Positions 41,595-50,433 of a stretch of DNA of 64,000 nucleotides are shown here, one piece after another (positions within the stretch are counted from its first letter, which is position 1; each line of letters opens with the position of its first letter). Below the pieces are notes generated by a model. That model was not told where the DNA came from. It saw nothing but the letters and a program-made list of their open reading frames with translations, and ran no database searches. The DNA lies in NCBI RefSeq assembly GCF_002646595.1, contig NZ_PDUD01000052.1, forward strand, positions 1 through 64,000. The letters run 5' to 3'. This DNA comes from Flavilitoribacter nigricans DSM 23189 = NBRC 102662. GTDB lineage: Bacteria > Bacteroidota > Bacteroidia > Chitinophagales > Saprospiraceae. Position numbers and translations under genes: made by a program.

Positions 41595-43619
41595 ATGAAA
41601 TCCCTGAAAGGATATATAAGCCTACTGCTATTCCTATGCCTGGCCCTCAGCGTGCAGGCCCAGCGCGACCGGGTTATCGATAACCGATCCAAAGGCAAAA
41701 GCCCGGTTCCCATCGTGAATCGCCGGATCAGTCCGGCACCCCGGCCGGCCGGTAGAGTCGGTGTTCCGGCCAAACCATCACCCAACCGCAAAGCCAACGT
41801 AACTACCGTAGCTAACGGATCCGGCAAAAGAATGCCGGGGAAACCCCGCTACGACTGGATGCTGCCCGCCGCCCCCGGCAAAAACGGTTACTGGGTCAGC
41901 AAAAGCGCTAATGCCAAAAAGGATTATCCGCTGTACGATTATTCGGTACGCCTGCCTTTTTCCGACGAATATCCCTTCTACAGGGAAAATGGGACGCGTA
42001 AATCCGTACCCCGGATCAATAGTCTGTCCATTTCGCAGATCACCGATCGGTATGAGAATAAGGAGGCACTGAGCCTGGAAGCCGGAAAATTCCGCTCCTA
42101 TGTGTTCAACGGCAAGACTCCCGGCGCCATCAACGTCCATTACGCCAGACGGATCAACCTGGGGCTGGTCAGCTTCAATGACAATCGCAACCATTACCTC
42201 GTAGTCGATACCCTGTACGTGCCGCGCGCTACCACGATAAACGGCACCCTGCTGAGCCTGAGCCGTCAGAAACGTGCCCTTATCAAAGTGATCGCCAACT
42301 GCATCATTTACGAAAGTCCGATCTTCCTGAATGCGACGAGCGGCTTTGGCACGGATTTCCTTTTTGCCGCCAACCGGATCATTTTTAAAAGTCAGCATAA
42401 GGACCTGAAGAGCTTTCAGACCAGTCCGGCGCCGCTGTTCGCCATAAATGCCAACGGCGACAAAAATAAGATCTATGCCTTTAAAGCCGACCGCCGGAAT
42501 AAGAGAACAGAACAGTTACTGATCAACCGCCTGTACATCAATGTCCTGCAATATTACCTGGATCAGATCGCCACGACGCACGATGCCTGGAAAAAGGATC
42601 AGCTGCTGGCGAAGTTCCAGTACTACCGCTTTGAAAAGGTAGACCACGTATTGCTCAGCGAAGACCGGATGTACCAGGAGCTGTTCCACAAGCTGTTGGA
42701 GCAGGTAGAAAAATACGGCGCTACAGACCGCGAACGAATGCTGGTGGAAACCAAGATCCTGGTGGATGGCGCTTTACAGGACCTGCCCAGAGTACCCTTT
42801 CAGTATTACGCGCTTCCCGCTCAGGCCAGTCTGCTGCCCATGCAGCACGCCGAGACCCAGCGCCTGGATAAACTGGGAGAGATCTACTACTCCCCTACCG
42901 GCGAGTCGAAGATCCAGTTGCACCTGAATGTCAGTCTGGATTACAATCCCGAACAGATCAAACAAGCCAATCGCGCACTCCGGGCCTACGACACGGCTCT
43001 GAACCCGAAATTTCCGGGCGACCTGGCCTTCATCCAGGAACAACCGCTGAAAATCAACGGGCGCACCGTAGGCCGGATCATCCCGGCCGGTAATCAGCAT
43101 ATCCGGCTGGAGATCGATCTGCCGGATGACGGGCTGGCGCTGCGTCGCCTGTTTATGCCGAGTTTCAATTTTGACCTGGACTATACGATCAGGGAAAGTA
43201 ATACACTCTACAGTCAAACCCTGGCCGTAGCGATCGACCGGGAGCTTACGGATGCTTTTGACAACGCCCGCCCGCTGGCCAGCTTTAACGTCATCGAACA
43301 AAACAAACTGACCGAAAAGGTGGTACTGGCCAGCATGTTGCGCCCGAGCCAGGAAGACCAGGATGCGCTGAAATACATCGAGGTAACCCTCGCCTTCCAC
43401 TTTGGGGAGCAGACCGTTTTCAAAGGCCCTTATCTCCTGTCGCATTACGCCCTTACCATCGGTTCGGAGATCGAGATCCCTTTTGTGAAGTATTCCGAAA
43501 ATTACCAGGTGGAAGTAAAGGGAAAAGCCTTTTACGAAAACGGGGAACAGGAGATCAAACCTTTTGAAACGAACGATCAGATCATCGTCATCGACGAAAA
43601 TCGACTATTGCAACACTGA
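41595..43619 (+). CDS. Exported 674-residue protein of unknown function
   Basis: No family recognised. Signal peptide to QAQ (residue 23). Mature N-terminus is RDRVIDNRSKGKSPVPIVNR, then a Pro/Arg/Gly-rich low-complexity linker (to about residue 90). The RDRVIDNRSK motif resembles RDKVIDHRK at the C-terminus of the lectin upstream. The body alternates beta strands and helices (LLINRLYINVLQYYLDQIAT, LLEQVEKYGATDRERML); the last 120 residues are beta-rich (LKYIEVTLAFHFGEQTVF). No sorting domain. It follows the 635-residue gene by 90 bases. Confidence 0.7.
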   Translation: MKSLKGYISLLLFLCLALSVQAQRDRVIDNRSKGKSPVPIVNRRISPAPRPAGRVGVPAKPSPNRKANVTTVANGSGKRMPGKPRYDWMLPAAPGKNGYWVSKSANAKKDYPLYDYSVRLPFSDEYPFYRENGTRKSVPRINSLSISQITDRYENKEALSLEAGKFRSYVFNGKTPGAINVHYARRINLGLVSFNDNRNHYLVVDTLYVPRATTINGTLLSLSRQKRALIKVIANCIIYESPIFLNATSGFGTDFLFAANRIIFKSQHKDLKSFQTSPAPLFAINANGDKNKIYAFKADRRNKRTEQLLINRLYINVLQYYLDQIATTHDAWKKDQLLAKFQYYRFEKVDHVLLSEDRMYQELFHKLLEQVEKYGATDRERMLVETKILVDGALQDLPRVPFQYYALPAQASLLPMQHAETQRLDKLGEIYYSPTGESKIQLHLNVSLDYNPEQIKQANRALRAYDTALNPKFPGDLAFIQEQPLKINGRTVGRIIPAGNQHIRLEIDLPDDGLALRRLFMPSFNFDLDYTIRESNTLYSQTLAVAIDRELTDAFDNARPLASFNVIEQNKLTEKVVLASMLRPSQEDQDALKYIEVTLAFHFGEQTVFKGPYLLSHYALTIGSEIEIPFVKYSENYQVEVKGKAFYENGEQEIKPFETNDQIIVIDENRLLQH

Positions 43620-43631
43620 TAAAACCCCGGG

Positions 43632-43668
43632 GGCGTCCCCGCTTCGGTATCTCCCGCGCCGGGACGCC
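43632..43668 (+). terminator. Hairpin between the 674- and 294-residue genes
   Basis: GGCGTCCC (43632-43639) pairs with GGGACGCC (43661-43668), followed by TCCTTCTTCTTTT. It could end part of the transcripts before the last gene of the cluster. Confidence 0.55.
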
Positions 43669-43701
43669 TCCTTCTTCTTTTAATCTCTAAAATCAATAAT
43701 C

Positions 43702-44586
43702 ATGAAATTCTCCATAAAATCTCTACTACTCGCCAGTCTGCTGCTGCTGCAGTGCGGATGGCTCAGCGCTCAGGAAAATACTACCGCATCGGCCGCGGGC
43801 ACCAACGCGCTGTCCAATGCACTGGACGCCGTGAAACTGTACTGGTTTTCCAATGCCGAACTCATTCGCCTCCGCCCGGATTACAACGTGCTCAAGCGGA
43901 AGAAAAACGCCAAAATCTACCAACCGAACATCCAGGCCTACCTCCGGCTCGAAAATCAGTTGCGGGAATACGTCCGGCTCGCCGAACCCGACTCCGGCCT
44001 CGACCGCAGTTTCAGTCAAAGAGAACTGGAAAGCTGGTCCGGCACCCTGTACGAACTCGGTAACTTCCGCCAGGAATTATGGTACGACATCGCCCAGCAT
44101 TACCGGGCGGAAATCCCCCGGGCCCAGGCGGCCGTGGAGAAAACCAACGAGGAACTAGGTGGGATCATCCGGTCGCTCGACAAAGTCCGGCAGGCAGAAA
44201 CCGACCAGCAGATCACCAACAATCTCGTCAAGCTCACCCAGGCCCTGAGCTCCGTCTCTACCTGGTCAACCCTGACGAAGCAGGCGGCCAATAAAAACCT
44301 ATGGGGCATGGTGAATGGCTATTCCAGCAAGGAGATCAAGGCCAAATACGGCGACGTCATCTCAACCGTCGTCAATCGTCTGGGTGAATACTATACGACT
44401 ACGACCCTGGTTTCCGAGGGATACGCCAGTAAAAAGGAATTGCTCGCTGCCGCCGAAGCCGCCGCAAACCGGCTGATCGACCGCAAGGAAAAACATACCA
44501 ACATGCAGGAAGCTTTGGTACAGGCAGAGGCTTTTTATAAAAATAAGGTCTACGGCACCGATGACGGCATGAGGAGCGGCCAGTGA
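43702..44586 (+). CDS. Exported helical protein of unknown function
   Basis: A 294-residue exported protein; signal peptide ends SAQ (about residue 24), with a Cys in LLLLQCGW that is too early for a lipobox. The mature protein is almost entirely helical with heptad-like segments (RAQAAVEKTNEELGGIIRSL, AAAEAAANRLIDRKEK, MQEALVQAEAFYKNK), so it may be a coiled coil. No family recognised. It is the last gene of the exported cluster and probably works with the 635- and 674-residue proteins. Confidence 0.7.
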   Translation: MKFSIKSLLLASLLLLQCGWLSAQENTTASAAGTNALSNALDAVKLYWFSNAELIRLRPDYNVLKRKKNAKIYQPNIQAYLRLENQLREYVRLAEPDSGLDRSFSQRELESWSGTLYELGNFRQELWYDIAQHYRAEIPRAQAAVEKTNEELGGIIRSLDKVRQAETDQQITNNLVKLTQALSSVSTWSTLTKQAANKNLWGMVNGYSSKEIKAKYGDVISTVVNRLGEYYTTTTLVSEGYASKKELLAAAEAAANRLIDRKEKHTNMQEALVQAEAFYKNKVYGTDDGMRSGQ

Positions 44587-44675
44587 TGCATGATGTTCCC
44601 GGATAATATACAGTTAGCCATCCAAAAGCCGGGATGCCCCCCAAGCCAAAAATGGCTTAGCCCAATCAACGCACA

Positions 44676-44706
44676 CAGCCCTGTAAACCACTTGTTTACA
44701 GGGCTG
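44676..44706. terminator. 13-bp perfect hairpin between convergent genes
   Basis: CAGCCCTGTAAAC (44676-44688) pairs with GTTTACAGGGCTG (44694-44706) around five bases, between the exported cluster and the convergent cytochrome gene. Likely a bidirectional terminator. Confidence 0.75.
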
Positions 44707-44768
44707 CATCATCTCCAACTTACTGGCAGAGTATAAAGTAAAGCCTCGAAAAAAAAGAAAAAGCAACG

Positions 44769-44817
44769 CCCTCTCCCCATCACCCCCTCTCCCAATCACC
44801 CCATCTCCCACTCCCCA
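44769..44817. repeat. CTCCCC-rich short tandem repeat, locus F
   Basis: CTCTCCCCATCACCCC-type units immediately downstream of the cytochrome gene end, same family as locus A. Confidence 0.75.
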
Positions 44818-44825
44818 AATCTCAC

Positions 44826-45836
44826 TTACTTACTCTTCTTCAAATCAAATTTCTCCTTATAGTAAGCAATGATCGGCGGAAATGGACCAAACTTATGTTG
44901 ATCCGGATCGAATTCATCCGTCCAGGGGCCGTAGGGCGTAGAAACGGGTTTTAGTTTTTTGTCGGGGAAGTCCGCCTCCAGGTTCGGTTTTTCCGGCCGG
45001 TCGAAGGTATTGATGTAGGCGGCAATGTGATAGGCCTCTTCGTCGGTCAGCACGGGATTATCGTGGGTAGTGCCGAAAGGCATGTTGTACTTGATGAACT
45101 GGGCGGCGGTCAGTACGCGGTTCATGCCGGCGCCGTTGTTGTAGGAGTCCTGCCCACCGACCGGTGGATAGACATATCCGCTAAAAGTTTTACCCGGAAT
45201 GGCTACACCGCTACCGTCCTCCTGGTGGCACACCACGCAGTGGGTCTGGTAAAGCTGTCTGCCCACGGTGGTATCCGCCTTGAAGGTCGGGATCTTGATC
45301 GGGAGGTATCCTTTGAATTTCTTCTCAATATCGGGAGGCACCCCGTCGCTCAGCCATTTCATGTAGGAGATGATGGCCTGCATTTCCTCGCTGTCTTCGG
45401 GCATTTTACTGCCGCTCATACTGCGTTCCATACAGCCGTTGATGCGTTCTTCCAGCGTGCCGATCTTGTTTTCCCGGCCCCGAAATTGCGGAAAGCGGTT
45501 GTACACGCCGACAAATGAGCCCGACCCGATCTTCCGGCCGCCGTTGAGATGGCAGTTGTTACAGGCCAGATTATTGCCGGCGAATCGCATCTTGTCCTCC
45601 TTGGCCAGCGGGCCGATGTATTCCGAAGTTTTGGTGATCAGGATGAAGCCGTACTTGATACGGGCGCCCTCATCACCGGCCGGCAGGTCCGTGTCGATAC
45701 TTTTCAGATGCCAGGAGCTTTCTGCTACCGGCTGCACCACGGTTGGCTCCCGGAAAAAGCTGAAATAAGCACAGGCCCCCAGGATGCCGAGGAATAATCC
45801 GAAGAAGAAGTATAGGAAAAAAACGTACTTAAGCAT
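44826..45836 (-). CDS. tsdA: Diheme cytochrome c, thiosulfate-dehydrogenase (TsdA)-like
   Basis: A 336-residue membrane-anchored (helix 3-26) diheme c-type cytochrome. Heme motifs are CNNCH (Cys92-His96) and CVVCH (Cys200-His204). RINGCMERSM (Cys135) matches the TsdA region that supplies an unusual Cys axial ligand. TsdA oxidises two thiosulfates to tetrathionate, or the reverse, in the periplasm. The start overlaps the TauE/SafE gene by eight bases, so the two are one operon. The sulfur-compound exporter upstream agrees with the assignment, but other diheme cytochromes cannot be excluded. Confidence 0.82.
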   Translation of the reverse strand: MLKYVFFLYFFFGLFLGILGACAYFSFFREPTVVQPVAESSWHLKSIDTDLPAGDEGARIKYGFILITKTSEYIGPLAKEDKMRFAGNNLACNNCHLNGGRKIGSGSFVGVYNRFPQFRGRENKIGTLEERINGCMERSMSGSKMPEDSEEMQAIISYMKWLSDGVPPDIEKKFKGYLPIKIPTFKADTTVGRQLYQTHCVVCHQEDGSGVAIPGKTFSGYVYPPVGGQDSYNNGAGMNRVLTAAQFIKYNMPFGTTHDNPVLTDEEAYHIAAYINTFDRPEKPNLEADFPDKKLKPVSTPYGPWTDEFDPDQHKFGPFPPIIAYYKEKFDLKKSK

Positions 45837-46635
45837 GGATCTTATGGATAATGAAGCAGGTCTCTTTCAGCAATATAGCTACCCCCATGATCAATACGAA
45901 CCAACCGAATGTTTTTTTCAACTGAAGGTTTGATAATTGCTTGGAAAAGAAGTTACCGGTGAAAATACCCAATACTGCAATGCCGGTGATGCCGAGCAAA
46001 AACGGCCACGCCATCTGGGTATGGGAAAGGTCTCCGGTGAATCCGATCAGAGAACTTACCGAGATGATGAATAATGCCGTGCCGATCGCCTTTTTGATCG
46101 GGATACGGGTGAAGAACAGGAGTGTCGGCACGATAATAAATCCGCCACCCAGACCCGAAATACCGGTGATCAGGCCGATCACACCGCCCAGCGTACCCAG
46201 CAGGGCACTGCCGCCTTTCCCTTCGTACCAGCGGCTCACCGGCTGGGCCCGGTTGGCGATCATGGCGGAAGCCGCCAGGATGACCATCAGGCAGAAAAGG
46301 CTCAGGATGAACATCCGCTTGGTGAGTACGATTGGTCCCATGTCCATGATCACTTCGGGGATCTGGGGCACCACGTACTTACGGGATAAAAACTTGGCCA
46401 GGATGGAAGGCACACCGAAGATCAGGCCGACCCGCAGATCCACCAGCGACTCCCGGTACTTCTGGATGGAACCCATCAGACTGGTTACACCAACGATGAA
46501 CAGCGAATAAGCCGTGGCCTGCACCACGTCTACGGAAAACAGGTAGATCAGGATCGGTATCGCCAGGATCGAACCTCCGCCACCGATCAGCCCCAGGATC
46601 AAGCCGACACAAAATGATGCAATATATCCTAACAC
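45829..46635 (-). CDS. TauE/SafE-family sulfite/sulfonate exporter
   Basis: A 268-residue polytopic membrane protein with a GTG start (an in-frame stop lies four codons upstream). About eight hydrophobic helices; GLILGLIGGGGSILAIPILIY and LGGVIGLITGISGLGGGFIIVP are the duplicated TauE/SafE glycine-rich motifs. The family moves sulfite, sulfoacetate or related anions outwards. Overlap with the TsdA-like gene suggests disposal or exchange of a sulfur oxyanion made in the same pathway. Confidence 0.9.
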   Translation of the reverse strand: MLGYIASFCVGLILGLIGGGGSILAIPILIYLFSVDVVQATAYSLFIVGVTSLMGSIQKYRESLVDLRVGLIFGVPSILAKFLSRKYVVPQIPEVIMDMGPIVLTKRMFILSLFCLMVILAASAMIANRAQPVSRWYEGKGGSALLGTLGGVIGLITGISGLGGGFIIVPTLLFFTRIPIKKAIGTALFIISVSSLIGFTGDLSHTQMAWPFLLGITGIAVLGIFTGNFFSKQLSNLQLKKTFGWFVLIMGVAILLKETCFIIHKIHA

Positions 46636-47108
46636 GTTGCACTTTCAATTTAAAAATCAAGCCCTGGATCCGGGAACAGGATAGGCCGGAGACCGACGCC
46701 TCTGCTCCGTTGGGGATCCGTACTTAATTTTGGTAATTAACACAGGGTTTTAGGGTACTCCAGACCCGGGAACGGGGAGGCTCCCATTTCCCGAATATCA
46801 CCGATCCGTGTATCTCCATCCCCGAACTGCTCCGCGGGAGAAGTACCAAAGAGAGGAAATACACGAATCTGATGAATACCGGTCCGGCGACCGGGGATCT
46901 CATGGAGTTTTTGGGGCGTTTGCAGTAGTTTTCACTGCTTTGTTTGGGATCGTCCTCTGAGGAAAAACCGTCAATTTCCGGTTTAAACGAAGGACGTTTG
47001 TAGGTGCTTACCGGTGTGTGCTAAACGGCCGGTGCACCGGCGAAAAAGTAGTTTTTGTAGCTCAATTTATGATCCCAGCACGCTCCTGAAAAATGGAGTT
47101 GACGGCCA
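46636..47108. other. Gene-free spacer with two palindromes
   Basis: No credible gene. TTAATT-ttggt-AATTAA at 46724-46740 lies upstream of the TauE operon and may be a regulator site. GCCGGTGCACCGGC at 47028-47041 is a perfect 14-bp palindrome downstream of the DsrE-like gene, possibly part of its terminator. Confidence 0.5.
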
Positions 47109-47786
47109 TTAACCTCCGGCGTAAATGTAACCACAACCGTATTTCTGGGCCCGTCCAAGTGCCCAGACCCCGGAAGGTACCAGTTGGACTCCCGGTAACA
47201 GGCCGGCAACCCATTCTTGTTTTACTTTTTCCGGATCCATGTTCATAGCCTGGGCTACCGCGCCGCTGAATACCGTCATGGCCAGATCACAAACGCAGAA
47301 CATAGCTCCGCGATTCTGCAGTTTTTTGATGCCTTCAATGAAGGGCAGCGGGAAGTCGCCGTCTTTCGGCTGGTAGTAAGGATTGCGGACGGCGGGTGCT
47401 TCGGTGGTGTTGTCATTAATTTTGAATACCTCTCCGAAATTGTATTTAGCCCACAGTTCGTCTTTCATGGCGAAAGGGATGCCGTTGTGGCGCAGTACAC
47501 AAACCCCGGTCATATCGTCATCGTCCGCACCGGTCTGATTATTGGTGTAATAAAACGCCCAGGTCCAGATGATCGGGAAAGCATTGTGGGGCTCAGGACC
47601 ATCGTAAACTACCCGGTGCTTGCCTTTGATCCCTTTTTTGAGCCAGGAATCCGCATCGGGTACCAGCGTAGTGTTGATGGGGGTTGCAGCTTGCAGGATT
47701 TGGGGCATAATACCAAGGCTGGATACGGCAGTTCCGGTGGCCAGCGATCCCAGGAATCTTCTCCTGGAGTTATTGTCATGTTTCAT
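47109..47786 (-). CDS. Tat-exported DsrE-like protein
   Basis: A 225-residue protein. NNSRRRFLGSLATGTAVSSLG is a strong twin-arginine signal; the ATG at 47786 is used instead of a GTG one codon earlier. The mature part shows DsrE-like order: HRVVYDGPEPHN at the start, TGVCVLRHNGIPFAM, NRGAMFCVCDLAM with a Cys pair, and LLPGVQLVPSGVWALGRAQKYG at the end. DsrE proteins carry or transfer sulfur on cysteine. Proximity to TsdA- and TauE-like genes supports sulfur metabolism in the periplasm; whether the Cys are active is unknown. Confidence 0.75.
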   Translation of the reverse strand: MKHDNNSRRRFLGSLATGTAVSSLGIMPQILQAATPINTTLVPDADSWLKKGIKGKHRVVYDGPEPHNAFPIIWTWAFYYTNNQTGADDDDMTGVCVLRHNGIPFAMKDELWAKYNFGEVFKINDNTTEAPAVRNPYYQPKDGDFPLPFIEGIKKLQNRGAMFCVCDLAMTVFSGAVAQAMNMDPEKVKQEWVAGLLPGVQLVPSGVWALGRAQKYGCGYIYAGG

Positions 47787-48090
47787 CACGATTGGGTTTT
47801 AGTAAAAAATTTATAAGCCCAAGTTGTGATGAAATCGCTTTGATTGAAAGGGAGGTTTAGTGTTCGAGCAGTTTAGGTGAGCGTTTTGCCGGTATTTTTG
47901 AGCCAATACTACCGATCGGGGTCTTTTTTTGAGCAATTTAGCCGAAAATCACCCAAAATGGCCGGCCGGCGGGTGCCAGCACCTGATCCGAATGAGCTGC
48001 CTAAATTTCGTCCTTCCGGGAATTTTAACCCCAGATTGGCCGGATCCGATCCGGTTTTCCACCGATCCGTCCCGCCGGATGCCCAGTAAT
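47787..48090. other. Spacer with second copy of the REP-like 44-mer
   Basis: The gap between the DsrE-like gene and the hybrid kinase gene holds T-rich upstream sequence of the former and, at 47997-48040, a 44-base copy of the element at 37112-37155 with seven mismatches. No gene found. Confidence 0.6.
47997..48040. repeat. Second copy of the REP-like 44-mer
   Basis: 37 of 44 bases agree with 37112-37155, including TTTCGTCC, CGGGA and CCCC-GATTGGC. It is a partial copy lacking the two upstream hairpins. Confidence 0.65.
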
Positions 48091-50340
48091 TTAACTGTGG
48101 TTCTTTTTAAATTCCGAAGGAGAACAACCGAATAATTCCTGAAAACTGGAACTGAAATAGGTCTGACTGTTAAAGCCTACTTCGAATGCGATCTCGGTAA
48201 TATTGCCGACGTCCTGTTTGAGGAGCTCCGCGGCCCGGTGCAGGCGGTAGTTCCGGATAAAGGTAGTGAGGGATTGTCCCGTCAGGGCCTTCAACTTGCG
48301 GTGGATCTGCGATCGGCTCATGCCAATCTCCCGTTGTACTTCCTCCACACCGAACTGTTCATTATCTATATTGGCTTCAACCACGGCCCGCAGCGATTCC
48401 AGGAATTTGTTGGGTACGGTGGGGACCGGTACCGCATCGGCCTGTAAACTGAAATCCTGTTGGTATTTCTGCTGTAGCTTTTTGCGGAGATCGATCAGAT
48501 TCCGGATCCGGACAGTCAGTTCTTTTTCATCAAAAGGTTTGATCAGGTAATCGTCCGCTCCCTGCCCCAGTCCTTCCAGTTTATTTTCCCGGGCCGCTTT
48601 GGCGGTCAGCAGGATTACCGGAATATGGTTGGTGCGGTCATCCGTTTTGAGTTGTTTGCACAATTCGTAACCGTCCATCCGCGGCATCATTACGTCACTG
48701 ACGATCAGATCGGGGATCGCCGCGCCGGCTTTTTCAAAACCATCGAGGCCATCCACCGCTTCGATCACCTGAAATTCGGGTTCCAGTATACCTTTTATAA
48801 AGGAGCGCAGATCGGAATTATCTTCTACGATCAGGATCTCCAGCCGCCCGGTATCCGGGGCATCGTTCTCGCCCTCATCCAATAAGGTGTTGGCAATGGG
48901 AGCTCCGGCCCCGGGTATCAGTTCCGGCAGTTCCTCCTCCGAATCGGCCATCGGAGTCCGGACGATCTCTTCCTCGCCCAGGTAATCGTCACCCACCGGC
49001 AGACTGATTGAAAAACAGGTTTTCTGCATTTTACTGCTCACACTCACCTGTCCGTGGTGCATTTCCACCAATTCCTTGACCAGGGCCAGTCCGATGCCCG
49101 TACCCTCGTACTCGCGATTGCTCGCACCGTCCACCTGGTAAAAGCGGTCGAATACCTTCGGCAGCTTCTCCGCCGGGATCTCCGTGCCCGTATTGATGAC
49201 CCGCACCACGACCACTTCCCGATCCTGGTCGGTATCGCGGAGTTGTTCCAGTTCCACGGCCACCCGTTCACCCGCACGGGTGAATTTGATGGCGTTGGAC
49301 AGGAGGTTGTTCAGCACCTTATGCATTTTGGAATGGTCAAAGTAGATCTCGATGGGCGGAATATCCACCGGTTCTTCCAGATGCCGCCCGTTGAAGGTCA
49401 GGCTGAGGCCTTTATCCAGGGCCATGGATTCGAACTGCGCCGTGGCGTTTTTCACGAATAGCACAATGTCGTCCGGCACGGCCTGCAATTTGGCCTCACC
49501 GGATTCCAGCTTGGACAGGTCCAGCAACTGATTGATGAGTTGCAGCAAACGCCGGGCGTTGCGCAGCATGGTATCGCTATCGCGCAGATCCGGCGGGCGC
49601 TCCGGGTGGGCTACCTGCTTTTTCACCAGCCCCAGGATAAGAGTCAACGGAGTCCGGAACTCGTGTGATATATTGGCAAAGAAACGGGATTTGATCTCAT
49701 CCATCTCCCGGAGCTGGATCGACTGCTCGTGCAGGACCTCGTTCTTTTTCTCGATGTCTTCGTTCAGTTTGGTGATCGTGCTGACGAAGTAATACAGGAT
49801 ACCAAAAACGATGCAGGAGACCCCGATGATATTCATCAGGAAGAGACCGTTGACGAAACTTTCCGAAAGATCCCAGTTGACGTATTCCGGAATCAGGTCA
49901 TTGATCAGGTAGGCGATCACACACAATGCCAGATAAGCTCCGAACCAATATACCGAGCGCTTGATACTGTCGAAGAACATGGCTCCCGCCGGTGCGATAA
50001 TGGCCCAGTAAATGACGGCACTGCTGGGCACAAAACCACCCAGGCTCACCTGCAGGGCAAACGGTAGGATAAGGATGAGCACCAACTGGCTATTCCGAAA
50101 GAAAACGTATTGCTTGCTAAAGCCGAAGCTGATGATATTGATGATGGACAGCACACCGTAGGTAAAAGGAATGGCTCCGGGAATGAGCAGTCCGTTGGAA
50201 AAATACAAAACGCCCCAGATCAGTCCGGCCAGCGCAAAAGGTCCCGATACCACCAGTAAACTGGATTTTTTCAGTTTTTCGTCCTGGGGATCATCCGGGT
50301 GATGCCCCCATTCGACAAATTTCTTAGCGGAAAAGCTCAC
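48091..50340 (-). CDS. Membrane hybrid histidine kinase with receiver and AraC output
   Basis: A 749-residue one-protein two-component system using a GTG start (stop codon seven codons upstream, no ATG). Residues ~28-190 have six or so membrane helices and no large periplasmic sensor, unlike the Bacteroides HTCS proteins. Then HisKA (FANISHEFRTPLTLILG, His226), HATPase (NNLLSNAIKFT, YEGTGIGLALVKELV), receiver (ILIVEDNSDLRSF, SDVMMPRMDGYEL with Asp549, LTAKA) and a C-terminal AraC domain (GVEEVQREIGMSRSQIHRKL, ITEIAFEVGFNSQTYFSSSF). It would phosphorylate its own receiver and bind DNA, probably at the phased repeats before the divergent gene at 50586. Confidence 0.92.
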   Translation of the reverse strand: MSFSAKKFVEWGHHPDDPQDEKLKKSSLLVVSGPFALAGLIWGVLYFSNGLLIPGAIPFTYGVLSIINIISFGFSKQYVFFRNSQLVLILILPFALQVSLGGFVPSSAVIYWAIIAPAGAMFFDSIKRSVYWFGAYLALCVIAYLINDLIPEYVNWDLSESFVNGLFLMNIIGVSCIVFGILYYFVSTITKLNEDIEKKNEVLHEQSIQLREMDEIKSRFFANISHEFRTPLTLILGLVKKQVAHPERPPDLRDSDTMLRNARRLLQLINQLLDLSKLESGEAKLQAVPDDIVLFVKNATAQFESMALDKGLSLTFNGRHLEEPVDIPPIEIYFDHSKMHKVLNNLLSNAIKFTRAGERVAVELEQLRDTDQDREVVVVRVINTGTEIPAEKLPKVFDRFYQVDGASNREYEGTGIGLALVKELVEMHHGQVSVSSKMQKTCFSISLPVGDDYLGEEEIVRTPMADSEEELPELIPGAGAPIANTLLDEGENDAPDTGRLEILIVEDNSDLRSFIKGILEPEFQVIEAVDGLDGFEKAGAAIPDLIVSDVMMPRMDGYELCKQLKTDDRTNHIPVILLTAKAARENKLEGLGQGADDYLIKPFDEKELTVRIRNLIDLRKKLQQKYQQDFSLQADAVPVPTVPNKFLESLRAVVEANIDNEQFGVEEVQREIGMSRSQIHRKLKALTGQSLTTFIRNYRLHRAAELLKQDVGNITEIAFEVGFNSQTYFSSSFQELFGCSPSEFKKNHS

Positions 50341-50433
50341 GGAAACAGGGTTTTGGCTTTAAAAATAGGTAAAAAACAACTCAAACTACAAAACACTGAA
50401 TATCAAATAATTGCGATTACAAAATCCAGTCGA

